This document shows, piece by piece, positions 9,309-17,725 of a DNA stretch of 64,000 bases (its first letter is position 1; each line of letters begins with the position of its first letter). Source of the stretch: Coriobacteriaceae bacterium (GTDB taxonomy: Bacteria; Actinomycetota; Coriobacteriia; Coriobacteriales; UMGS124); the NCBI GenBank assembly GCA_019421015.1, contig JAHZGC010000016.1, positions 1 to 64,000 on the forward strand, given 5' to 3'. The translations under genes were made by a program, and so were the position numbers. The notes under the pieces are model-generated. The model saw only the letters and a list, made by a program, of their open reading frames with translations, searched no databases and was not told the origin of the DNA.

Positions 9309-11066
9309 ATGGAACTCAACCGTAGGCAATTCCTCGAAGGCGCCGGTGCCGCTGCAGCCGGCGTAGCCGCCATGGGTGCCCTGTCGGGCGCCGCACTGGC
9401 CGACGAGGCCGCTCCGGCCGCCGCCGACGTCATGACCGCCGACAAATATGCCGGCACCACGTGGTCCTTCGAGGTTGCCCCCGAGCCCATTCCCGAAGAC
9501 CAGATCTCCCAGACCTACACCCATGACATCGTGATCGTGGGTGCCGGCATGGCCGGTGTGTGCTGCGCCGTGGCGGCCGCCGAGAAGGGCGCCGACGTCA
9601 TCTTGTTCTCGGCCTCCTCGCGTGCCATCAGCCGCGGCGGCTCGAACCACGCCATCGGCTCGCGTTACCAGGCCGAGATGGGCATCGACTACAACCCTCA
9701 GGCCGCCCGCAAGATCGTGAAGGCCGAGCAGACCGCCGGCACCTACCTCATGGACAAGAAGAAGTGGGCCCGCTGGATCAACAACTCGGCCGAGTCCATC
9801 GACTGGACCATCGACCTCATGGAGGCCAAGGGCCTCAAGTGCTCCCTGGAGCCCGGCTTCCCCGACCCCGACGGCGTCATCGACGTGCCCCCGGCGTCCC
9901 ACAACTTCTGGAACGACGAGCAGCCTTTCGGCGCGCTCTTCGGCGCCCCGATCGAGGCCCAGACCTACGCCCAGATCTTCACCGAGGACCTCGGCGGCGA
10001 GATCCACTACAACACCGTTGCCAAGTACCTGATCCGCGACGACGACAATACCGGCCGCGTGAGCGCCGTCATCGCCCAGGACGCCGACGGCAACTACGTG
10101 AAGTACGAGGCCAACAAGGCCGTCGTGCTGGCCACGGGCGACTTCTCGAAGGACCGCGATATGATGGCCCGCTACTGCCCGTTTGCCTACGACATCTTTA
10201 AGGACTACATCACCTGGGACACCATCAACTACGACGTCGAGCTGGCCTACGACGGCCTGATGCCCGGCGACGGCCAGAAGATGGGCCTGTGGGTGGGCGC
10301 CGCCTGGCAGAAGACCCAGCCCTGCGCTCCCATGATCAACGGCGGCGCCAGCGGCCCGGCCCACGGCGTCATCTCGAACTTCTGGGGCATCAACCTCGAC
10401 ATCAACGGCGAGCGCTACATGAACGAGGTCACCAACTTCGCCTACGGCGCCATCGCCAAGCTCATGCTCCCCGAGCGCACCGCCTTTGCCGTGTGGGACA
10501 CCAACTACGCCTACACCCAGGACCAGTGGGAGCGCTTTGGCTGCAGCGTGGGCCTCGAGAACGGCATCATGCCCCAGACCCCCGAGGAGCTCATCGCCGG
10601 TTGGGACAAGAACGCCGAGCAGGGCACGGTAGAGGGCCTGGGCAACTCGACCACCTACTACAAGGCCGACACCATCGAGGAGCTCGTTGACCAGATGGCC
10701 GCCGACGGCATCAACAAGGAGAACGCCCTGGCCTCCATCGAGCGCTACAACCTCTCGGCCAAGGCCGGCGTCGACGAGGAGTTCCAGGTGAACCCCGAGG
10801 TGCTCTATCCCATCGAGACCGGTCCGTTCTACGCCACCAAGAGCGTGGGCGCCACCTTCCTGACCGTGTGCGGCGGCCTGCGCACCAACGAGAAGATGCA
10901 GGTCTGCGACGCCAACGACCAGCCCATCGAGGGTCTCTACAACACCGGCATCATGACCGGCGACTTCTATGCCAACAGCTACAACTTCGTGATGCCCGGC
11001 CAGAACCTGGGCGCCGTCTGCGGCACGCTGAGCTACCTGCTGGGCCGCGACCTCGCCGAGCTGTAA
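9309..11066 (+). CDS. Tat-exported FAD-dependent reductase (fumarate reductase flavoprotein family)
   Basis: A 585-residue flavoprotein predicted to reduce an organic acceptor outside the membrane. It begins with a twin-arginine signal (NRRQFLEGAG, then an Ala-rich hydrophobic stretch ending near ALADEA). The FAD-binding dinucleotide fold is VIVGAGMAGVCCAVAAAEKG, followed by SRGGSNHAIGS and, near the C-terminus, GGLRTNEKMQV and the FAD ribityl region IEGLYNTGIMTGDF. The substrate-loop signature NSYNFVMPGQNLGAVCG replaces the NRxGGNA arginine motif of true fumarate reductases, so the substrate is probably not fumarate. There is no FMN or haem domain, so a partner must supply electrons. ATG 9309 follows AAAGGGGA by eight bases; the in-frame ATG at 9141 would bury the Tat motif. 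A LuxR membrane regulator precedes it. Confidence 0.9.
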   Translation: MELNRRQFLEGAGAAAAGVAAMGALSGAALADEAAPAAADVMTADKYAGTTWSFEVAPEPIPEDQISQTYTHDIVIVGAGMAGVCCAVAAAEKGADVILFSASSRAISRGGSNHAIGSRYQAEMGIDYNPQAARKIVKAEQTAGTYLMDKKKWARWINNSAESIDWTIDLMEAKGLKCSLEPGFPDPDGVIDVPPASHNFWNDEQPFGALFGAPIEAQTYAQIFTEDLGGEIHYNTVAKYLIRDDDNTGRVSAVIAQDADGNYVKYEANKAVVLATGDFSKDRDMMARYCPFAYDIFKDYITWDTINYDVELAYDGLMPGDGQKMGLWVGAAWQKTQPCAPMINGGASGPAHGVISNFWGINLDINGERYMNEVTNFAYGAIAKLMLPERTAFAVWDTNYAYTQDQWERFGCSVGLENGIMPQTPEELIAGWDKNAEQGTVEGLGNSTTYYKADTIEELVDQMAADGINKENALASIERYNLSAKAGVDEEFQVNPEVLYPIETGPFYATKSVGATFLTVCGGLRTNEKMQVCDANDQPIEGLYNTGIMTGDFYANSYNFVMPGQNLGAVCGTLSYLLGRDLAEL

Positions 11067-11133
11067 GGTCGGTGCGGTCTCTGGCCGCATAATTCCATGC
11101 ACCCCGTTCTCAGCCGGGCGGAGTGCATACCAT

Positions 11134-11175
11134 GCGGAAGGCCTTGCGCGCACCCCTGCCCGCAAGGCCTTCCGC
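11134..11175 (+). terminator. Perfect 15-bp stem-loop after the FAD reductase
   Basis: GCGGAAGGCCTTGCG (11134-11148) pairs perfectly with 11161-11175 around a 12-base loop, 67 bases after the stop codon. There is no following T-run, so it could be an mRNA-stabilising 3' stem rather than an intrinsic terminator. Confidence 0.5.
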
Positions 11176-11388
11176 AGTCTAAACCCCACCCAGCAGACCC
11201 GATGCGGCCCATATTCGGCAAGGAGATACGCCCCGCACCGTGGACAAAGGATCTCCGTCATTCCAATCGTTGCCGCTCGCAGATAAAAAACTACCGTTTT
11301 TTTTTAAAACCACGCCAAACGTGATGGTAGTGCGGTCAAACGTTGAAACCGATGTGTGTCCACAGAGCGATCACAATAGTTGGGAATT

Positions 11389-11400
11389 GATAACGATAAT
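11389..11400 (+). promoter_or_regulatory. Iron-box-like GATAACGATAAT overlapping a candidate -10
   Basis: GATAAC-GATAAT matches two consecutive hexamers of the classical Fur-box pattern. Its second half (11395-11400) is a good -10 hexamer that would place transcription start near 11407, right before the first hairpin of the candidate small RNA. No convincing -35 was seen. A DtxR/MntR-type regulator gene lies about 0.25 kb further on. Confidence 0.3.
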
Positions 11401-11406
11401 ACGTAC

Positions 11407-11545
11407 CTAGCACTTGAGGTTCCCCTTCCTCAAGACCGCTGACAGGTCCCCTTACCTGTCCAGACGCATCGTTTTCCCCTTTTTGAAAGATGCGTCGCAT
11501 CCCTCCTTGTGAGAGGCCCGGTCCCCCACCGGGCCTCGCTTCGTT
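11407..11545 (+). ncRNA. Candidate small RNA with C-rich hairpin loops
   Basis: Four consecutive hairpins occupy an otherwise gene-free interval. HP1 (11413-11434): 7-bp stem, loop TTCCCCTT. HP2 (11441-11460): 7-bp stem GACAGGT/ACCTGTC, loop CCCCTT. HP3 (11463-11496): 8-bp stem GACGCATC/GATGCGTC, loop containing TTTTCCCCTTTTT. An unpaired CCCTCCTT follows. HP4 (11513-11537): 9-bp GC-only-rich stem with loop TCCCCCA, then GCTTCGTTT as a weak terminator tail. The repeated UCCCCUU loops are complementary to Shine-Dalgarno sequences, the design seen in the actinobacterial 6C RNA, Bacillus FsrA and staphylococcal RsaE. TCCCCTTT in HP3 is the exact complement of AAAGGGGA at 9293-9300, the ribosome-binding site of the upstream flavoprotein. 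Both boundaries are inferred. Confidence 0.55.
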
Positions 11546-11650
11546 TATAGGGCCTTCCGCCGTTCAGAGAACCTTCGACGACCAGCCCGCATGACGTGCG
11601 CCCACGGCCCGCCCTTATGCCTGGGCAAGCGGGGGATGACGGCAAACGCC

Positions 11651-12061
11651 CTAAGCCGAGGTCTTCTCGGCTGCATGGAGCTCGTCAAGCCACAAAAGCC
11701 AGCGAGACATGGTGTGCTCGCTGATGGCGTGCTCCATCATGCAGGCCTCTTTGTCGGCCACTTCGGGATCTATGCCAAGGTCGTCGATCAAGAAGCTGCG
11801 CAGGGCCTGATGGCGCCCCCAGATCTCGGCCCCATAGGCCCGCCCCTCCTCAGTGAGGGTGATACGACCGTAGCGCTCTTGCTCGACGTAGCCCGCGTCG
11901 CGCAGACTCTGCAGGGCCTTGTTCACGCTTGCCTTGGAGACGTCCAGAAGGTTGGCAATGTCGACCGAACGTATCTCCGCACGCTCCTGGGCCTCCTCAA
12001 GCTCGACGATGGCCTCGATATAGTCTTCGTGCGCGGGAGTCAGACGGACACGCTCCTCCAT
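11651..12061 (-). CDS. DtxR/MntR-family metal-dependent transcriptional repressor
   Basis: A 136-residue DNA-binding protein that represses metal-homeostasis genes when loaded with Fe2+ or Mn2+. The N-terminal winged helix (residues 5-70) has EDYIEAIVEL, the HTH DIANLLDVSKASVNKALQSL and the wing YGRITLTEEG. The dimerisation/metal domain has H84 and the cluster EACMMEHAIS (E105, C107, E110, H111); the Cys is DtxR-like, while the absence of an SH3 domain resembles MntR (about 142 aa). Metal preference is therefore open. ATG 12061 is preceded by GAGAGGAAG. No transporter is adjacent; the nearest possible target is the iron-box-like site at 11389. Confidence 0.88.
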   Translation of the reverse strand: MEERVRLTPAHEDYIEAIVELEEAQERAEIRSVDIANLLDVSKASVNKALQSLRDAGYVEQERYGRITLTEEGRAYGAEIWGRHQALRSFLIDDLGIDPEVADKEACMMEHAISEHTMSRWLLWLDELHAAEKTSA

Positions 12062-12431
12062 AGAGGCACTTCCTCTCTATATAGTCGGGACGGGGGCGCA
12101 GGCGGCCTCCCGCTCGTCGCAGCAACGCAACCCCATTGGGGAATGGCCACAATTCTGGGAGAAGTTTACCCTCTTGTACAACAACCCAACCTGCTCTTTT
12201 TTCTCTTTTTAGGGCCAATCTTAGAATCATCGTCGCCGCATTGTAGGGGGACGGGGCGCTTGCGGCCCGGTGACGCGGCAACGCGCCGCCGACGCAGCGC
12301 CCCGTCGCGCCGGAAGGACCGCCCCTCCCTTCCGGCGAGTGCCCGTGTTGCAGGGTTTTTGCGCATGCCCCATGCGCTATCATGGCACCGCACAGGGGGC
12401 ATGCGCCCCACCGAACACGGGGAGGACGGCG
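12062..12431. other. Divergent intergenic region between the metalloregulator and the HsdS-HsdM-like gene
   Basis: 370 bp without a gene. It holds small palindromes CCCCATTGGGG (12131-12141) and TTGTACAA (12174-12181), a T-rich tract (about 12196-12210) and a possible plus-strand -10 TAGAAT (12222-12227). The downstream gene's Shine-Dalgarno GGGGAGGAC is at its right end. No small ORF looks real. Confidence 0.5.
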
Positions 12432-14846
12432 ATGAACTCACAGGCGAACACGGTGCGCGTGGCCGACGTGGCGCGCTTGGCTACCGACGAGAGGGTCTCC
12501 ATGCAGGCAACCGACCGCCTGCTCCACGCGGGACCCTATCCGCTCTACGCCGAGAACTGCATGGTAAGCGACATCGACGACTACGCCCTTGAGGCCGGCG
12601 GCACGGTGCTGGTCGGCGCCTACGGCCAGATCATCGCGAGCGACGGCTTTCTCATGGCCTTCTACGAGCCCGGCCGCTGCTCGGCCACCGAGCACGTGCA
12701 CGCCCTCGTGCCCCACGACCCGGCCGACGCCCGGTATCTCTGGCGCGTGCTCGGCGGCTCCTCCAAGGCCCCGCGCCTGGTAACCGGTACCAGCCAACTG
12801 CGCCAGCTGGGAGGGTCGGCGCTGCTCAGCGTGCCGATCCCCTGGCCCGAGCGCCCGATCCGCGACGCCTTTGTGCAAGCCCTCGACGAAGCCGACCAGC
12901 GCTCCCAGGAGCTGGCAGAGCTCACGCCGTCCCTGCTGGCCGCCGGAGACGCCGCGTTTAGGGACATCGTCCTTGCCGACCCGAACGCCGTTCCCACCCC
13001 GGCCGGCACCGTCGCCTCATGGCAGGCGGGCACCAACGTCTGCGCCGCCGATCGCGGGCCCCACAAGCCGGTACGCGTGGAAGGCCCCCATGGCCGCCTG
13101 GGCCGCTGCGACGAGGCACTCGCCTGCGGTCCCGTCATCGCCGTGGGACCCGCAAGCCGGCGGTTGTTGGCCCACTACGTGGGCGAGCCGTCCCACCCGA
13201 TTGCCGAGATGCGCTACGTGGGAGCGGACCAAAGCACGGTGCCCCTCTCGGTGCTGTTCTTCGCATTGAGGGCGGCCGGCCTCCTTGACCGCATGCGCAT
13301 GGACGGCCAGCTCCTCGAGGCGCCGCAGCTCTCGATCGACGGGCTCGAAGGGCTGCCCCTCGTCGTGGGGACCCCCTCCTCCCAGGAGGCCTTTGACGCC
13401 GTGGGGGCCGACCTGCTCGAACGGCTGGCCCAGGCCGAGCGCGACAAAGACGCCCTGGCCGCCGAACGGCGGCAGCTCATGGTCGATTTCATAGACAACG
13501 GTCTGTGGGAGGGCTCCCCCATGGCTACAGCGCCCCTACCTCAGACCCCCGCCGCCCCCCAACCCATCGAGCAGCCCGGCCCCGACGCCCTCGGCGTCCT
13601 GGCACCCCTGGTCTCTCGGAACTCCTTTGGCCTGGAACCGGCCGACCTCGCCTGGGAACTGGCCCCGCTCGCCGCCCTGCGCGCCGTGGCCGCCCCCGAG
13701 CCGTGGGGCGGTGTGGCCCGCGCGGCGCAGGAGCCGTCGACGCTCGTGGCGGCCCTCGACGCCGCCATGGAATCTGTCGCCCAAGAAGACGACCTGCTCT
13801 CCTTCCTGCCCAACCTCTCGTATGCCAGCTCGTTGCTCACCCCCGAGCAGCTGGCCCAATGGGTGGTCGCCCTCGACGCCCTGGACCCCGCGGCGATCGA
13901 CGGCGCGTGCGTGCGTGCGGCGTTTGCCCTTGAGCCCGACGGCACGACGCTGCCCGGCTCCATGCTCACCGTGGTCGAAGCCGTCGTGGACGCGCTGGCC
14001 TCCCGACTGCCCGAGGGTTGGGAGACCGCCTACGTGCCTTGGGAGGCATGCGACGGCATGGTCGACCTGTTGGGCCGCAGGCTGCCCCAGGTCACGGTGC
14101 GTGCGCAGTTCGACGACTTTGCCCATGCCCTCGAAGGCGCCCTGGTACGTGCAACCGAGCTGCGCGACCAACGCGATGCCCGCGGAGGGCTTGGTGCGGC
14201 ACCTGGCAACGCCCTGGTCCATGACGAGTTTTCTGACTGGACGGCCCCGCTCGTGCTTGCCTCCCTGCCCTCCAACGCCGGTGCCTGGCACGACGGCCCG
14301 GTTGCGCCCACCGACCCACGCTGGTCGATCCTGGGCACACCGCCGCGCAACAAGGCCAACTATGCCTGGATCCAGCACGCGCTCTCTCACCAAAGCGAGG
14401 GGGGAGCCACGGTGCTGCTGCTCGCCGACGCAGCGCTCCACTCCAAAACCGGCAGCGAGCTGACGTTGCGCCAAGCCCTCGCGGCGTCGGGCCGGGTGCG
14501 TCTGGCGGCGGCCTTCCCGGCGCGCCTGCACGATGACGGGCGCGCCGCCTCGGCGCTCGTGGTTCTGGGAGACCCACGCCCCGACCCAAGCGCACCGTGC
14601 CTCATGGTGAACGCCCTGGGCCTCGGGCACCCGCGGTCCGCAGACCCCACGCGGCGCCTCCTGACCGCCGAGGACGCCGCCCGCATCGCCGACATGTGCG
14701 CCACATGGCTGCGCACGGGCTCGGCGGACCCCGTGCCCGGTTTTGCCCGCACGGTGAGCGTTGGGGAGCTGCTGGCCAACGACGGTCTTCTGACCCCCTG
14801 GACCTACACACACCGACGGGGCTTCTCCCCTTTTCGCGGGTTATAG
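12432..14846 (+). CDS. HsdS-like / degenerate HsdM fusion protein
   Basis: An 804-residue protein built from type I restriction-modification parts but with a ruined methyltransferase site. Residues 25-180 resemble an HsdS target-recognition half: YPLYAEN, DIDDY, TVLVGAYGQI, then the coiled linker ALDEADQRSQELAEL. Residues 195-357 repeat that plan more loosely (RVEGPHG, GPVIAVG, LERLAQAERDKDALAAERRQ). After a Pro/Ala linker, residues 395-795 follow HsdM: the diagnostic W619, DPRW (628-631), GTPP (635-638) and ANYAWIQHAL (642-651) are intact, as is the C-terminal region. However motif I (DPACGSG in HsdM) reads VPWEACDGM at 535-543 and the catalytic NPPF reads SLPSN at 611-615. No HsdR, HsdM or restriction gene is nearby. 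ATG 12432 follows GGGGAGGAC. It likely binds DNA or a partner without methylating; the role is unknown. It appears co-transcribed with the S41-like gene. Confidence 0.75.
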   Translation: MNSQANTVRVADVARLATDERVSMQATDRLLHAGPYPLYAENCMVSDIDDYALEAGGTVLVGAYGQIIASDGFLMAFYEPGRCSATEHVHALVPHDPADARYLWRVLGGSSKAPRLVTGTSQLRQLGGSALLSVPIPWPERPIRDAFVQALDEADQRSQELAELTPSLLAAGDAAFRDIVLADPNAVPTPAGTVASWQAGTNVCAADRGPHKPVRVEGPHGRLGRCDEALACGPVIAVGPASRRLLAHYVGEPSHPIAEMRYVGADQSTVPLSVLFFALRAAGLLDRMRMDGQLLEAPQLSIDGLEGLPLVVGTPSSQEAFDAVGADLLERLAQAERDKDALAAERRQLMVDFIDNGLWEGSPMATAPLPQTPAAPQPIEQPGPDALGVLAPLVSRNSFGLEPADLAWELAPLAALRAVAAPEPWGGVARAAQEPSTLVAALDAAMESVAQEDDLLSFLPNLSYASSLLTPEQLAQWVVALDALDPAAIDGACVRAAFALEPDGTTLPGSMLTVVEAVVDALASRLPEGWETAYVPWEACDGMVDLLGRRLPQVTVRAQFDDFAHALEGALVRATELRDQRDARGGLGAAPGNALVHDEFSDWTAPLVLASLPSNAGAWHDGPVAPTDPRWSILGTPPRNKANYAWIQHALSHQSEGGATVLLLADAALHSKTGSELTLRQALAASGRVRLAAAFPARLHDDGRAASALVVLGDPRPDPSAPCLMVNALGLGHPRSADPTRRLLTAEDAARIADMCATWLRTGSADPVPGFARTVSVGELLANDGLLTPWTYTHRRGFSPFRGL

Positions 14847-14929
14847 GAGGCCCGTGCATCAGGGGCGGTCGGAAGGGTTACGATAGGCGCCAAAGAACAC
14901 GGCGACCCCTGGATTGGGAGGCACTTCCC

Positions 14930-16204
14930 ATGGCCTTGAAGCTCGACCAGATCATGATGTTGGTCTTTGGCGCGTTGGCGCACGACTATGCGGGCATGCC
15001 CGAGTGCGACGACGGCAACGAGAAGATGTGGGTCTCCGCCTGCGGCAAGGCGTGGAAGAACAAGACGCTCAACGACAAGCTCTTCTACCAGTACATGCAG
15101 CAGCGCATCGCAGACCTGGGCGACCACAACCTGTGCTTCCTCTGCGGGCCCGAGTCCGGCTACCAGCCCGAGACCTGCGGCTTTACCGTGCGCCGCTATG
15201 GCGACGAGCTCTATGTCACCGAGGCGGGGGCCGACACGCGCGTGGTCGCGGGCGACGCCGTCGAGCTCATCAACAAGAGCAAGCCCGAGGCGCACCTCAC
15301 CTACGCCATCGGCAACCCCACGGGAAGCGAGGTGCCCGAGCGCCAGGACTGGTCGTTCTTCCTCAACAACTCTTCGCACTTCATGGTGCGCCACGCCGAC
15401 GGCACGCGCCAGGACCTGCGCACCCGGCACTTCCCCGTCGAGGAGCCGGTGCGCTCCTGCGCCTTCGAGCGGCTGGAAGACGGCACGTGTGTGCTCACGG
15501 TGGGGCAGCTCGACGACGACGAGGCGGCCCGGCTGCTCGACGAGAACCGAACCGTGGCGGAGAAGGCCCCCAAGCTGGTCGTCGACCTGCGCCGCTGTGC
15601 AGGCGGCATCGAATCGATGGCGTACCCGCTGCTCGACTGGCTCTACGACGAGCCCGCCAACCTGAACGCCGTTGCCCAACCCGAGACCGTGCTGACCTAT
15701 TACACCGACGCGAACTGCTCGCGCCGCGAGTTCCAGGTCGCCCAGCTGCGCCAGCTGGCCGAGGCCCAGGGCGACGACGCAAGCGCGCTGGGATGGCTCG
15801 ACGAGAACCTCGAGGCCATAGCCGCCAACCGGGGCAAGGGCTATGTGGAGGAGACCGTGGAGCCCGAAGACCTGCCCATAAAGGCCGCACCTGCGGGCCA
15901 GAAGGTGGTCGTGCTCACCGACACGGCGACCGCCGATGCCGCCGAATGGTTCGCCCGCATGGCCAAGGACGCGCCGCGCGCCACCCTTGTGGGCCGCGCC
16001 ACCCTGGGCAACCTGGACTACTCGAACCCCGTGGCCATGGCGTTTGAGAACCGCTTCATCTTTGTGTACCCCATGACCAAGACCAAGGCGGCGGCCGAGG
16101 GCAAGGGCATCCGCGGCAAGGGCATCGAACCCGACGTCTACGTGGGCTTCTCGCCCGAGGAATGCCTGCACGACGTGGTCATGGAGCGCGCCTTGGGGCT
16201 GTAA
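14930..16204 (+). CDS. S41 (C-terminal processing) peptidase-like protein lacking the nucleophile
   Basis: A 424-residue protein with no signal peptide, so presumably cytoplasmic. Its C-terminal half matches the S41 fold: KLVVDLRRCAGGIESM (215-230), KVVVLTDTATADAAEWFARM (325-344), RATLVGRATLGN (350-361) and GKGIEPDVYV (397-405). In active S41 enzymes the segment before the conserved Glu carries Ser (TxSxxE); here that position is Asp336, so catalysis by the normal mechanism is unlikely. The N-terminal ~190 residues hold a PDZ-position segment I cannot assign firmly and several cysteines. ATG 14930 follows GGGAGG by nine bases. It lies 83 bp after the HsdS/HsdM-like gene on the same strand and ends at a strong terminator, suggesting a two-gene unit. 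It may serve as a peptide-binding scaffold; that is inference. Confidence 0.72.
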   Translation: MALKLDQIMMLVFGALAHDYAGMPECDDGNEKMWVSACGKAWKNKTLNDKLFYQYMQQRIADLGDHNLCFLCGPESGYQPETCGFTVRRYGDELYVTEAGADTRVVAGDAVELINKSKPEAHLTYAIGNPTGSEVPERQDWSFFLNNSSHFMVRHADGTRQDLRTRHFPVEEPVRSCAFERLEDGTCVLTVGQLDDDEAARLLDENRTVAEKAPKLVVDLRRCAGGIESMAYPLLDWLYDEPANLNAVAQPETVLTYYTDANCSRREFQVAQLRQLAEAQGDDASALGWLDENLEAIAANRGKGYVEETVEPEDLPIKAAPAGQKVVVLTDTATADAAEWFARMAKDAPRATLVGRATLGNLDYSNPVAMAFENRFIFVYPMTKTKAAAEGKGIRGKGIEPDVYVGFSPEECLHDVVMERALGL

Positions 16205-16236
16205 GGCTTCGAGAGGGCAAACAACCTGCCGGGGCC

Positions 16237-16260
16237 GGCCGGAAACGACCGGCCTTTTTT
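16237..16260 (+). terminator. Rho-independent terminator
   Basis: GGCCGG-AAACGA-CCGGCC followed by TTTTTT (16255-16260), 33 bases after the S41-like gene. The T-run touches the stop codon of the convergent LuxR gene. Confidence 0.85.
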
Positions 16261-17716
16261 ATGCCGCCAGCCTGTCGACCATATCGATGAGCTGCTGCTT
16301 CGAGTGGATGTGCAGCTTGGCGTAGATGTTCTTGACGTGCACACGCACGGTGTTCTCGCTGATGCAGAGCTTCTCGGCGATGCTCGCCCTGGTGTTGCCG
16401 CGGGCAAGCAGCTCGAGCACGTTCTGCTCGCGCTCCGACAGGCCGTAGCGGGCGACGACCTGGGCACAGGCGTCGGCAAGCGGGTCGGACACCGGGGCGG
16501 CGGCGCTGGGGTCCTCCGGTGCGGTGGGGCCCGAGGTGCCCCCGGACGTCGGCGCCGGGCTCCAGGGCGACCCCTCGTCGGCCTCGGGGTACTGGGCGGC
16601 CCCGAGGATACTCGAGGCAACGACCGCCACGATGGTCAACGACACCGTGATGGCGTTGACCGCCTCGGCCTCGGCACCGAAGGCGACGCCCACCGCCTGG
16701 CCGAACAGGGCGCCCCCTGCATACCCGAACGACACGATGGCCCACCCCAGCGGGAAGGCAAACGAGAGGCTCGCGAGGCCGCTGCGGGCCACATCGATGA
16801 GCACCAGCACCACGAACACCTGCACAAACTGCCAAAAACCCATGGTGAGGCGGGGAAGCCAGCCGTTGGCGCTGCCTCCCAAAAGGATGTGGAGAAGGAA
16901 CAGCAGGGCGAGAACCGGGGTTAGAAAACGGCCGACCGTGGAGAGGCGCACGGTGCGGCGCCACAGCACCAGGGCGACGACCATGGCAGCCGCCACGCCC
17001 GTCATCGCCCATGACGTGCCGAGCATGAACGAACGGATGGTGGACTCGGTGGCTTGCTCGGCCGTGGTGCCGGCAGAGACGCCGAACACGAAGGCGTAAA
17101 GCACCAGGGCGAGCAGCAGGAGCCTGAAATGGCTGGAACTGCCGGGGCGTATGATCAGGGGGCTCTCGGCCAGGTCACCCGCCCGCCTGGCGACGGCGGC
17201 AAAACCGACGGCCGTCGCGATGGCCAGCAGGACGACCGCCACGTTCATGGCAGCCGCGACGAACTGCCCCACGGCCACAGAAAGCACGGCACACGCCAGC
17301 ACGGCCGCCACGGCGGTCCCGATGCGCCCCCTCACGGTGAGGCCGGCCAGGACCTCCGCCCAGGCATAGAGCAGCGCCGCCGAGGTCGCGCCGATTACCA
17401 CGGAGCCCCCGTACGCCACGACGTCCGACGCCGCACCGGTGGTGATCACCACCGAGGCCGCCGTTGCCAACGCCACCATGCCGCTTGCCGTCCACACCAG
17501 GAAACGCAGGGGGAAGCCGGCGCGGTTGCGCACGACCCCCGCAAAGGCGACCACCAGCACGAAGCAGCCGGCCAAGGACTGGCACACCAAAGGCGAGAAG
17601 ACGAGGCCGTTCGAGACCGGGTAAAGAAAGGCGACGAGCGCCTCTTTCCACGCCAAAAAGCACCCAAGCCCAAGGGCCACCGGTAGATTGACCGTTGCGG
17701 CAAACCGTTGTGGCAC
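16259..17716 (-). CDS. Membrane-spanning LuxR-type regulator
   Basis: A 485-residue regulator: about 12 hydrophobic helices, a Pro/Ser/Ala-rich linker (SPAPTSGGTSGP region) and a canonical LuxR HTH at the C-terminus (LSEREQNVLELLARGNTRA, AEKLCISENTVRVHVKNIYAKL, HIHSKQQLIDMV). I prefer GTG 17716 (VPQRF), which follows AGGGGG closely; the longer frame to GTG 17773 would translate part of the palindromic element copy C. The start is uncertain. It is divergent from thrC across that element, and no flavoprotein lies immediately beside it; the nearest is at 19838, beyond thrC. Confidence 0.8.
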   Translation of the reverse strand: MPQRFAATVNLPVALGLGCFLAWKEALVAFLYPVSNGLVFSPLVCQSLAGCFVLVVAFAGVVRNRAGFPLRFLVWTASGMVALATAASVVITTGAASDVVAYGGSVVIGATSAALLYAWAEVLAGLTVRGRIGTAVAAVLACAVLSVAVGQFVAAAMNVAVVLLAIATAVGFAAVARRAGDLAESPLIIRPGSSSHFRLLLLALVLYAFVFGVSAGTTAEQATESTIRSFMLGTSWAMTGVAAAMVVALVLWRRTVRLSTVGRFLTPVLALLFLLHILLGGSANGWLPRLTMGFWQFVQVFVVLVLIDVARSGLASLSFAFPLGWAIVSFGYAGGALFGQAVGVAFGAEAEAVNAITVSLTIVAVVASSILGAAQYPEADEGSPWSPAPTSGGTSGPTAPEDPSAAAPVSDPLADACAQVVARYGLSEREQNVLELLARGNTRASIAEKLCISENTVRVHVKNIYAKLHIHSKQQLIDMVDRLAA

Positions 17717-17725
17717 GTCTCCCCC

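Noticed and set aside
9240..11261. A 673-residue minus-strand coding region
   Set aside because: It is antisense to the clear flavoprotein gene; the low-complexity Gly/Val/His composition is the usual shadow of a GC-rich gene. The same applies to similar long antisense frames at 2870-4621, 17868-19649, 19781-21709, 31864-33963, 47666-49450 and 56805-59297.
12432..14846. Functional type I restriction-modification locus
   Set aside because: No HsdR is present, and the only HsdM-like domain has lost both the AdoMet motif and NPPF.
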